Shown here: in pieces, positions 9,617-16,714 of the stretch
Layout: the number at the start of each line of letters is the position of its first letter
How positions within the stretch are numbered: position 1 is the first letter of the stretch
Source: JACDER01 sp963842575
GTDB taxonomy: Bacteria > Actinomycetota > Thermoleophilia > Gaiellales > Gaiellaceae
Length of the DNA stretch: 64,000 bases
Reading direction: 5' to 3'
NCBI GenBank assembly: GCA_963842575.1
Contig: CAWJGS010000006.1
Span: 124,001 to 188,000, forward strand
Notes under the pieces: model-generated
Databases searched by the model: none
What the model saw: the letters and a program-made list of their open reading frames with translations, nothing else
What the model was told of the DNA's origin: nothing
Made by a program: the position numbers and the translations under genes

Positions 9617-10279
9617 ATGGAACGAACGAAGCCGACCGGTCTTCTCGATCAAGCGTTCGCGGCGTCGGAGCTGACCGGGCCCGATGAGTGGTGCACGAGC
9701 CACGGCGCGAAGCCCGGCGCAGAGGAGCTCGGCGCCGGGATGCTCTATTACGCGCTGACCTACTCCCTCCGCGCGGCGGTGTGTGTCTGCCTCGGCTCGG
9801 GCGGCGGCTTCGTCCCGCGCATGATGCGCCAGGCGCAGCGCGACCTCGCGCTCGAGCCGAGCCGGACGATCCTGGTCGACGGGGCCGACGCCGTGGCGCC
9901 CGAGAAGCGGGAGATCTGGGGCTCGCCGACCTGGACCGCCGCGGATTCCTGGTTTCGGACCCGCTTTCCGGACGTCGAGGTCGTCCTCAGCCTGACGAAG
10001 ACCGCGCACGAGGAAGTCTTCGTCGCCGACGGCATCGAGATCGACTACCTGCACATCGACGGCGACCATCACTACGAGGGGGTGCGACTCGATTTCGATC
10101 TCTTCGCCCCCCTCGTGCGCGACAACGGGGTGATCACGCTGCACGACAGCGGCAACTACCGCGAGCCGTGCGGCGTCCCCCAGCTCGTCGAGGAGCTCCG
10201 CCGGGACGGCACCTATGCGGTCGTCCAGTTCCCGGTCGCGTACGGGACGGCGGTCGTGCAGAAGAATCCGCCGCAGTGA
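9617..10279 (+). CDS. Class I SAM-dependent methyltransferase (CmcI/MTase_24-like)
   Basis: A 220-residue protein starting at ATG 9617. VCVCLGSGGGFVPRMM is a glycine-rich SAM site, TILVDGADAV provides the acidic strand, and IDYLHIDGDHHYEGVRLDFD plus GVITLHDSG are the paired Asp/His motifs typical of Methyltransf_24/CmcI-type enzymes. Such proteins methylate sugars (for example rhamnosyl O-methyltransferases) or antibiotic scaffolds with a divalent metal, and the IDGDHHYEG and LHDSG motifs would bind the metal. It is coupled to the next glycosyltransferase by an overlapping GTGA. Sugar O-methylation is an inference from family and context. Confidence 0.87.
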   Translation: MERTKPTGLLDQAFAASELTGPDEWCTSHGAKPGAEELGAGMLYYALTYSLRAAVCVCLGSGGGFVPRMMRQAQRDLALEPSRTILVDGADAVAPEKREIWGSPTWTAADSWFRTRFPDVEVVLSLTKTAHEEVFVADGIEIDYLHIDGDHHYEGVRLDFDLFAPLVRDNGVITLHDSGNYREPCGVPQLVEELRRDGTYAVVQFPVAYGTAVVQKNPPQ

Positions 10280-11442
10280 AGATCCTGCTCCTGCAGGATC
10301 ACATCTACCTGCCCTCGTACGGCGGCGGAGTCAAGGCGAACCGGATGCTCCTCGAGGGCCTTGCCCGGCGCGGCCACGAGTGTGCCGCGATCACCCCCGC
10401 GTTCGCTCCGAGTGCCGGCCCGGCGAACGACCACGAGTTTCGCGAGGAGATGGAAAGACGTGGGCTCGCGGTCCGCGCGCGCGGCCCGAATGTCTCCTCG
10501 TATCGCTTCCGGGGAGTCGATGTCGATGCCTTGCACGCGCCGTCCCCGGTGCAGATGCGCGAGCACGTCGAACGACGCACGCAGGAGCTGAACCCGGACT
10601 GGGTGCTCGTCAACGACGACAAGGGCAGGGTGCTGGTGGCGGCTGCGCTGTCGGCTGCCGGCCGGGAGCGCGTCGTGCTCGTGTTGCAGACGATCACCAA
10701 CACCCCGTTCGGGCCGCTCGCCGTCGCGCCGAGCCGCGAGCACGCCCGGCGCATGCACGAGGTGCGGGCGATCGTCACGATCAGCGCCTTCCTGCAGCGC
10801 TACGTCGCCGAGCACGGCGGCCTGCAATCCACCGTCCTGCGGCTTCCCGTCTACGGCGACGGGCCATTCCCCGCCGCAGCCCGGCGCGACCACGGCTACG
10901 TGACGATGGTGAATCCGTGCCTCGAGAAGGGCGTCGACGTCTTCCTCCCGCTCGCCCGAGAGTTGCCGGAGGTCGCGTTCGCCGCAGTCCGAGGGTGGGG
11001 AACGGATCCGGCGCTGCTCGGCGAGCTCGAGGAGCAGCCGAACGTCCGCGTCCTGGAGCCCGCCGACGACCTGGACGAGGTCCTCGCCTCGACGCGGGTG
11101 CTCCTCGCACCCTCGCTGTGGCCGGAGACGTTCGGCTACATCGTCCCGGAGGCAATGCTCCGCGGCATCCCCGTCCTCGCGAGCGACGCCGGGGGCCTGC
11201 GGGAAGCCGCACTGGGAGCCGCGACTCTGCTGCCGGTAGCGCTGCTCGAGCGCCGGAACGGGCACTACGCCGCTCGCCCGCAACACATCGGGCCGTGGAA
11301 GACCGCCCTGCAACGGCTCCTCGCAGACCCCGAGGAATACGGTCGCCGCGCGACCGAAGCGCACAAGGCTGCCCATGAGTTCCTTTCGACGGCCAAGGCC
11401 GAATGCTTCGAGTCTTTCCTCGAGGCCTTGGACGGGCGCTGA
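10276..11442 (+). CDS. GT4-family glycosyltransferase
   Basis: A 388-residue GT-B glycosyltransferase whose GTG start overlaps the upstream TGA. It opens with KILLLQDHIYLPSYGGGVKA, the N-terminal GG-loop of GT4 enzymes. The C-terminal half has VNPCLEKGVDVFLPLA, and WPETFGYIVPEAMLRGIPVL with a following AGGLRE donor-site loop. It is not closely similar to the paralogue pair at 613 and 3813, so it probably transfers a different sugar or uses a different acceptor. Its stop overlaps the ATG of the ATP-grasp gene, placing it in the same translationally coupled run. Confidence 0.9.
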   Translation: MKILLLQDHIYLPSYGGGVKANRMLLEGLARRGHECAAITPAFAPSAGPANDHEFREEMERRGLAVRARGPNVSSYRFRGVDVDALHAPSPVQMREHVERRTQELNPDWVLVNDDKGRVLVAAALSAAGRERVVLVLQTITNTPFGPLAVAPSREHARRMHEVRAIVTISAFLQRYVAEHGGLQSTVLRLPVYGDGPFPAAARRDHGYVTMVNPCLEKGVDVFLPLARELPEVAFAAVRGWGTDPALLGELEEQPNVRVLEPADDLDEVLASTRVLLAPSLWPETFGYIVPEAMLRGIPVLASDAGGLREAALGAATLLPVALLERRNGHYAARPQHIGPWKTALQRLLADPEEYGRRATEAHKAAHEFLSTAKAECFESFLEALDGR

Positions 11443-12686
11443 TGACGACCCCGCGCGTGGCGATCGTCGACGCCTATTCCTCCGGCGCGCTGCTCGCTCC
11501 GGCTTTCGCGAAGCAAGGGCATGAGTGCGTCGCCGTCCACAGCCGACGGGAGATTCCCGAGCTCTTCCGCTCGTCGTTCGTTCCCGACGACTTTGTGACT
11601 GTCATGGACGCCGAGCCGGGCGCGGAGGCGACGGCTGCAGAGCTCGCGCGGCTCGACGTGCGCCACGTGCTCGCCGGCTCGGAGCCCGGCGTCGAGCTCG
11701 CGGACGAGCTGTGCGAGCAGCTGGGGCTCGCTGCGAACGGGACCGAGCACCGCGCCGCGCGCCGCGACAAGTACCTGATGGGCGAAGCCGTCCGTTCGCG
11801 CGGGCTGCGGACGCCCGCCCAGTTTCACTCTCCCGAGCTCGACGAGCTGCTGGAATGGGCGCGCGACCACGGGCGATGGCCGGTCGTCGCCAAGCCGCTC
11901 CGAAGCGTCGCCTCCGACGCGGTCGCAGTCTGCAGGACCGACGCGGAGCTCGGCCGGGCGCACGAGGCGATCGCGGGGCGGACGAACGTCCTCGGCGGCG
12001 TGAACGAGTCCGTCCTCGTCCAGGAGTTCGTCGACGGGCCGGAATACGTCGTGGACACGGTCAGCTACGCGGGTCACCATCGCGTCGCGGCCTTCTGGTG
12101 CTACCACCGCGCACCCGCCGGCCTGGGCGCGGGCGTGTTCTACGACGCCATCGAGCTCCTGCCATACGAGGGAGAGCGCCAGCAAGCCCTGCTCGCCTAC
12201 GCCTTCGGGGTGCTCGAGGCGCTCGAGATCCGGTACGGGCCCGCGCACACGGAGCTCATCTGGGGAAACGGTGAGGGCCCGGTTCTCGTCGAGACCGGCG
12301 CACGCCTGAGTGCCGGCAACAACGCCACCATCAGCCGGCTGTGCGGGGGTCCGTGCGCGCTCGACCTCGTCGTCGAGGCGTGCCTCGATCCGGAAGGGTT
12401 CCTGGCAGCACCCGCGCCGCGCCTGCTGGGTAGCGCGATGAATTGCTTCCTCATCCCACCTCGGGGTCACCGGCTGCGGGCGCGAGCCCCTCTGGACGAG
12501 ATCCGCGGGTTCGCGTCGTTCCACCGGCTGTCGATCGCTCGGCAGAACCGCGGGCATCCCGTCATCGGCGTCGTCACTCTGGTCGATCCCAGCGCTCGCG
12601 TCGTCCGTGACGACCTCCGACGCCTGCGGGAGCTCGAGCGCACGACGCTCTACGAACCGGCCGCTGCGGCGGCCGGCGGGAGCTGA
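11442..12686 (+). CDS. ATP-grasp ligase
   Basis: A 414-residue protein with the three-part ATP-grasp layout. The N-terminal domain has VAIVDAYSSG and ends near the ADELCEQLGLAANG region. The central ATP-binding region has RDKYLMGEAV, WPVVAKPLRSVASD and VLVQEFVDGPEYVVDTVSY. The C-terminal metal site is LVETGARLSAGNNATISR. These enzymes join a carboxylate to an amine or thiol through an acyl-phosphate. Its immediate partner is a LysA-fold decarboxylase, a pairing also known from butirosin side-chain synthesis (BtrJ/BtrK), although no carrier-protein gene is visible here. An aminoacyl or peptide-like decoration is therefore plausible but unproven. Confidence 0.88.
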   Translation: MTTPRVAIVDAYSSGALLAPAFAKQGHECVAVHSRREIPELFRSSFVPDDFVTVMDAEPGAEATAAELARLDVRHVLAGSEPGVELADELCEQLGLAANGTEHRAARRDKYLMGEAVRSRGLRTPAQFHSPELDELLEWARDHGRWPVVAKPLRSVASDAVAVCRTDAELGRAHEAIAGRTNVLGGVNESVLVQEFVDGPEYVVDTVSYAGHHRVAAFWCYHRAPAGLGAGVFYDAIELLPYEGERQQALLAYAFGVLEALEIRYGPAHTELIWGNGEGPVLVETGARLSAGNNATISRLCGGPCALDLVVEACLDPEGFLAAPAPRLLGSAMNCFLIPPRGHRLRARAPLDEIRGFASFHRLSIARQNRGHPVIGVVTLVDPSARVVRDDLRRLRELERTTLYEPAAAAAGGS

Positions 12687-12692
12687 CACACG

Positions 12693-13943
12693 GTGGCCGC
12701 CGTGCCAGGCTACGCCGCTGCAGACGAGGCGAGAGACGGGGAGGCGTTCCTCCCTCCGGGCTTCTTCGACTTCTTTCCGGATCTCGCGCATGACCGCGCC
12801 CGGTTCGGACCAGTGCTGGGCCGCATCGAGACGCCGCTCTTTCTCGCCGACACCGGCATCCTGGTCGACCGCTACCTCGCCCTGCACCGGACGCTCGAGC
12901 AGCTCTGGGGGCCCTCCGCGATCGCCTACTCGTTCAAGACCAACTATGCGGTCGCGGAATCGCGCGTCCTCCAGGAGAAGGGCGCGTGGGCGGAGGTGGT
13001 GTCGGGGCGCGAGTACCGACTGGCGAGGAGGCTCGGCTACGCGGGCGAGGAGATCGTCTTCAACGGCCCGTACAAGCGCGACGACGAGCTTCGAAACGCT
13101 CTGCGCGACGGTGCGCTGATCCACGTGAACGACCGGCCCGAGCTGGAACGTCTGCTGGCACTGCTTCCTCCCCGGCCGTCGGGCGTGAGAATCGGCCTGC
13201 GCGTCAGCGCCGACCCACCAGGTGTCGGGCCGAGCCGGTTCGGGCTCTCACTCGCGCGGGGTGAGGCCGAGGCCGCCGTCGCGCGAATTGCGTCGGTCGA
13301 CGGTCTCGAGCTCGCCGGGTTTCACCTCCATCTGAAAGGCGACACCGACGATCCCGACTCCTACCGCGAGGCGGCGCGCGAGCTCGCCCGATTCATCGCG
13401 GACGCGACGCGTCTGGGAGGGAACCGGGTCGCCTCGCTCGACCTCGGCGGAGGTTTCCCCGCTCATGGTCCGAAACCCCGCAGCCGCGCGCGCTGGGCCC
13501 CCCGGCCGATCGAGGAGTACGTGCAGGCCATCACCGAAGAGCTCGCGGGAGCTTTTCCGGGGAACGAGCGCCCGACGCTGATCCTCGAGCCGGGGCGCTA
13601 CCTCGTCGCGGATGCGATCGTCTTCGTGTCGGAGACCGTGCGTGTGGAGCGCGAGGACGGGCTGCAGCTTGTCACCTGCGACGGAGCCGTCTCGATGGTT
13701 CCGCTGACGCACTACTGTCCGCAAGTCGTCCGCGTGTTCTCCCGAGACCTCGAGCCTCGCGACGGCGCCCTCGAGCCCTCGATCGTCTTCGGTGCTTCCT
13801 GCCGCGAGAACGACGTCCTCTACCGTGGGTTGTTGCCTCGTGCAGCAACGGGCGACTACCTGGTCTTCTATGCGGCGGGCGCGTACAACTCGACGTTGAG
13901 CCCGGCGTTCATCTTCGAGACTCCTCCCGTCGTGTTCGCGTAA
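12693..13943 (+). CDS. PLP-dependent decarboxylase, fold type III (LysA/ornithine decarboxylase-like)
   Basis: A 416-residue alanine-racemase/group IV decarboxylase-fold enzyme, GTG start. The PLP lysine is K82 in AIAYSFKTNY. A HLHLKGD segment and LDLGGGFPAHG provide the phosphate-binding glycines, LILEPGRYLVADA supplies the Arg of the EPGR motif, ASCRENDVL is the catalytic Cys loop from the second subunit, and GAYNSTLSP matches the C-terminal Tyr. All catalytic elements are therefore present. It follows the ATP-grasp gene by 6 bp. Substrate specificity (DAP, ornithine/lysine, or an acylated amino acid) cannot be read from motifs alone. The unusual CREND in place of CESGD suggests a non-LysA substrate. 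Confidence 0.88.
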   Translation: MAAVPGYAAADEARDGEAFLPPGFFDFFPDLAHDRARFGPVLGRIETPLFLADTGILVDRYLALHRTLEQLWGPSAIAYSFKTNYAVAESRVLQEKGAWAEVVSGREYRLARRLGYAGEEIVFNGPYKRDDELRNALRDGALIHVNDRPELERLLALLPPRPSGVRIGLRVSADPPGVGPSRFGLSLARGEAEAAVARIASVDGLELAGFHLHLKGDTDDPDSYREAARELARFIADATRLGGNRVASLDLGGGFPAHGPKPRSRARWAPRPIEEYVQAITEELAGAFPGNERPTLILEPGRYLVADAIVFVSETVRVEREDGLQLVTCDGAVSMVPLTHYCPQVVRVFSRDLEPRDGALEPSIVFGASCRENDVLYRGLLPRAATGDYLVFYAAGAYNSTLSPAFIFETPPVVFA

Positions 13944-14524
13944 TGGCCGCCGGAGGCGAGGTCGAACGACTCTGCCGCGCGGACCGGATCCTGGTCTTGG
14001 GCCCGAGCGGAGCCGGCAAGACGGAGCTTGCGCTTCGACTCGGCGACCTCCTCGGTCTACCGCTCGTCCATCTCGACGCTCATCGCTGGCAACCGGGATG
14101 GGTCGCGCTCCCCGACCGCGACTGGCGGCCGGCGGTCGCCGAGCTGACCAGGGCGCCCGAGTGGATCATGGACGGCACATACGAGAGCACGCTCGACCTC
14201 CGCATTCCGGCCGCCGATGCGGTGATCGTCCTCGAAGTCGGCCGCCTGAGTTGCTTCTTGGGCCTGCTCCGGAGGCGGTTTCTGAACGGAAGACATCCGC
14301 GTCCGGACGCTCCGCCAGGGCAACGGATCGACCGCGCCTTCTTGCGCTATCTCTGGCGCTATCCGGCAGCGACGCGCCCGCTGCTGCTCGCCGAGCTCCG
14401 CGAGCACGGGGACGGCAAGACGGTCATCGTGGTGCACGGGCGCCGCCAGGTGAGCCGTCTGCTGGCAGATGTCCGGCACTTGAAGGCCTATGGTGGTCAC
14501 AGCCACCCAGCGCGTCCATACTAG
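13943..14524 (+). CDS. P-loop ATPase/kinase-like protein (topology-modulation/FlaR type)
   Basis: A 193-residue protein whose ATG overlaps the decarboxylase stop. Walker A is GPSGAGKT (residues 20-27), followed by VHLDAHRWQPGWV and WIMDGTYESTLDLRI, the hallmark spacing of small adenylate-kinase-like proteins annotated as topology modulation protein/FlaR. An Arg-rich lid (LRRRFLNGRHPRP) follows. Family members are believed to be small-molecule or nucleotide kinases but have no well-proven substrate. Being the last coupled gene, it may phosphorylate an intermediate of the cluster; this is inference. Confidence 0.8.
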   Translation: MAAGGEVERLCRADRILVLGPSGAGKTELALRLGDLLGLPLVHLDAHRWQPGWVALPDRDWRPAVAELTRAPEWIMDGTYESTLDLRIPAADAVIVLEVGRLSCFLGLLRRRFLNGRHPRPDAPPGQRIDRAFLRYLWRYPAATRPLLLAELREHGDGKTVIVVHGRRQVSRLLADVRHLKAYGGHSHPARPY

Positions 14525-14533
14525 GGAGACGAG

Positions 14534-14770
14534 ATGGCGGGGGAGATCGACCCGATAGGCACTCGGAAGGACGGACTCGACGCGTTCCTGGACGAGAAGA
14601 CCGCCCAAGGCTTCACGGTCGAGACGCGGAGCGACACGCACGCGATCATTTTCCGCCGCCCGAAAGGGCTGCGGCGGTTCAGGAGCGGCGACGACCCCGG
14701 TCGTTTCGTGGTGGAGGTCGACGAGGACGGCGGCGTAACAATGCGCGAAGCGGAGCCGCGGCGGTTCTGA
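14534..14770 (+). CDS. Small conserved-looking hypothetical protein, 78 aa
   Basis: A short acidic/basic mixed protein starting at ATG 14534 with a GGGAGACGAG Shine-Dalgarno region just upstream. It contains GLDAFLDEKTAQGFTVETR and RFVVEVDEDGGVTMRE, which read as an alpha-beta-beta unit. High GC at third positions supports real coding. I do not recognise a named domain. It lies 10 bp after the kinase-like gene and may simply be downstream readthrough of the biosynthetic operon. Confidence 0.65.
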   Translation: MAGEIDPIGTRKDGLDAFLDEKTAQGFTVETRSDTHAIIFRRPKGLRRFRSGDDPGRFVVEVDEDGGVTMREAEPRRF

Positions 14771-14826
14771 TCACGCCGGACACGGCGTCGAGCTAAGACT
14801 GCGGGCTCACCCACGAGGAGGTGACG

Positions 14827-14925
14827 ATGGCGACAAAGGACAAGAATTCGAAGAAGGCCAATGCGAAGAAGCCGGCCCAAAAGACGCTGAAGGAGAAGCG
14901 TCAGGCGAAGAAGGACAAGAAGTAG
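14827..14925 (+). CDS. Tiny lysine-rich basic protein, 32 aa
   Basis: An ATG at 14827 preceded at ideal distance by a perfect AGGAGGTG Shine-Dalgarno sequence opens a 32-codon frame ending in TAG 14923-14925. About half of the residues are lysine (for example KTLKEKRQAKKDKK). Similar tiny Lys-rich open frames are common in actinobacteria but lack a known function; binding to nucleic acid would be consistent with the charge. The strong ribosome binding site is the main argument that it is translated. Confidence 0.65.
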   Translation: MATKDKNSKKANAKKPAQKTLKEKRQAKKDKK

Positions 14926-14928
14926 CGC

Positions 14929-16095
14929 CTACGCGGGCAGGCTCGTCAGTCGGCTGCGAGCAGATGACCGTCCGAACCAGCGGGCGGTTCGGCTCGCGCC
15001 GAATTCGTGCTTCTCGGCAACGAGCGCGGACGACGGTTCGTGGAAGACGCCTGTCCGCGCCGGCCCGGAGAGGAAGTCGATATCGACGCGGGCCACCCGG
15101 TCGGCACCGAACTCGATGTAGCACGAGCCACGGCCGTCGAACGGCCCGGGCGGTTCGCTGCCCTGCAGCCTGGCGATGAGAGAGGAGGCGACCACGCGCG
15201 CCGCCCCTTCCGCGAAGACGCCCGCCTTCGGGACACCGATCGTCGCGACGTCTCCGACCGCATACACACCCGGAAACCGCGACTCGAGCGTCGTGGAGCT
15301 GACCGGGACGTAGCCCTCTTCCGTCATGCCACTCGCGACCAGAACGTCCGGCGCGCGATGCTTCGGAACACCGAGGAACAGGTCGAAGAACAACTCCCTG
15401 CCGTCGTCGAGTATCGCGGCGCTGCGGGTCGCGTCGAGCGAGGCCACACGCCGACCGGGAACGAACTCGATACCGCGCTCGTCGAACGCCGCCAGCAGCG
15501 CCGCGGATGTGTCGGGCGACGGTGGTACCGGGGTCCCGAACGGAAGCACAAGCGAGATCTCACAGGCGTCGCGTACGCCGCGCGCCGAGAGGTAGTCGTG
15601 CAACATGAGCGCTGCCTCGCTCGGCGCAGGCGGGCACTTGAACGGCGCGTCGCACACGCCGATGACCGCTCTACCCCGCGAGAAACCGGGCAGCAGCTCC
15701 GCCAACCGCGCGGCCCCCGCCAGGGAGTAGAACTCGTTTCCCGCCGTCGCGAGCCCCGGCGTCGCTTCGACGTCGTAGTCAGCGCCGAGCGCCACGACGA
15801 GCACGTCGGCCTCGTGGCTGCCGGCATCGGTCGTTACCCGGCGCGCTTCGGGATCGATCGCGGTGACCGTCTCCTGCAGAAAGCGCACGCCTGGCTTCGC
15901 GATCTCACGGTACGGGAGACGGACATCGTCCGCCGCCGTCCGTCCGAACATCACGTCGAGCTTCGAGTACCCGAAGACAAACGCGTCGTTCTTGTCGATC
16001 AGGGCAACGTCGACCTCTGCGGCGACGGCTTCCGACAGCATCGTTGCGAGCTCGAGACCTCCGAAACCCGCCCCCAGGATGAGGACTCGTTGCAC
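14929..16095 (-). CDS. FAD/NAD(P)-dependent oxidoreductase, sulfide:quinone reductase-like
   Basis: A 388-residue pyridine nucleotide-disulfide oxidoreductase-superfamily protein. The N-terminal VLILGAGFGGLELATML is the FAD dinucleotide fold, a central VVALGADYDVEATPG precedes the second Rossmann segment, and GVYAVGDVATIGVPKAGVFA is the C-terminal FAD site with the conserved GD. DAPFKCPPAPSEAALML carries a cysteine at the position of the redox Cys of SQR/flavocytochrome c sulfide dehydrogenase relatives. Only one such Cys is obvious, so true sulfide oxidation is uncertain. It is convergent with the biosynthetic operon. Confidence 0.85.
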   Translation of the reverse strand: MQRVLILGAGFGGLELATMLSEAVAAEVDVALIDKNDAFVFGYSKLDVMFGRTAADDVRLPYREIAKPGVRFLQETVTAIDPEARRVTTDAGSHEADVLVVALGADYDVEATPGLATAGNEFYSLAGAARLAELLPGFSRGRAVIGVCDAPFKCPPAPSEAALMLHDYLSARGVRDACEISLVLPFGTPVPPSPDTSAALLAAFDERGIEFVPGRRVASLDATRSAAILDDGRELFFDLFLGVPKHRAPDVLVASGMTEEGYVPVSSTTLESRFPGVYAVGDVATIGVPKAGVFAEGAARVVASSLIARLQGSEPPGPFDGRGSCYIEFGADRVARVDIDFLSGPARTGVFHEPSSALVAEKHEFGASRTARWFGRSSARSRLTSLPA

Positions 16096-16104
16096 CGGGC
16101 GATA

Positions 16105-16680
16105 CTACTCCCCTTCCTGCGGCACAACCCGGCGCATCACGCAATTCCGCTTGCCTTTGGCGCGGATGTAGTCGAAGCCGGCCCGCTCGTACAGCAACCG
16201 GGTGCTGTTGTAGAGGACGGAGACCTTCTTGCCGTCGGTGTCGTGCGGGTAGCCCTCCACAACCCCGCCGCCGGCCTGCGCAATCAGATCCACGGCACCA
16301 CGAAGGGCCTCCGCGGTTACTCCTTTGCGCCGGTACTTCTTGTCCACGAAGATGCAGGTGATCCGGTAGTCGGGCGGCTTGTCGAGAGCGGCCTCGTACT
16401 CCTTGCGGTGGTGGATGTTCGGGAGCTCCTCCGGACTGCCGTACTGGCACCACGCAACTGCCTCATCGCCGTCGAACACAAGCGCAGCATGTGCGCGGCC
16501 CTCCTTCACCAACCGCTTCTTGAGGGCGTGGTTGCCCTCGGCTGTGAACGTCTTCTCGGCATGGAAGGTGTGGAACCAGGTGCACCAACAGCCACCGAAC
16601 ACACCGTTGTGCCGCTCGACGAGCCGCGCGAATGCGTCCCAGGTCTTCGCATCGAGCGGCTTGACCACGTAGTCCGTCAT
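16105..16680 (-). CDS. GNAT-family N-acetyltransferase
   Basis: A 191-residue protein with a Trp/Cys-rich N-terminus (GGCWCTWFHTFH) and a GNAT core: ITCIFVDKKYRRKGVTAEAL carries the acetyl-CoA pyrophosphate loop (RRKGV), and LYNSTRLLYERAGFDYI forms the C-terminal alpha4-beta6 element. Members with this N-terminal GCWC region are widespread in soil bacteria as uncharacterised acetyltransferases. It is transcribed on the minus strand just upstream of the flavoprotein (9 bp between genes), so both probably form a transcript. Confidence 0.87.
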   Translation of the reverse strand: MTDYVVKPLDAKTWDAFARLVERHNGVFGGCWCTWFHTFHAEKTFTAEGNHALKKRLVKEGRAHAALVFDGDEAVAWCQYGSPEELPNIHHRKEYEAALDKPPDYRITCIFVDKKYRRKGVTAEALRGAVDLIAQAGGGVVEGYPHDTDGKKVSVLYNSTRLLYERAGFDYIRAKGKRNCVMRRVVPQEGE

Positions 16681-16714
16681 GGGCTTTCCCTGGGCTCTCG
16701 TCCGGGCAGCGTCG

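Noticed and set aside
11265..13124. A 619-codon minus-strand frame opposite the ATP-grasp and decarboxylase genes
   Set aside because: Low-complexity Arg/Glu-rich translation typical of antisense frames in high-GC DNA; both plus-strand genes have catalytic motifs.
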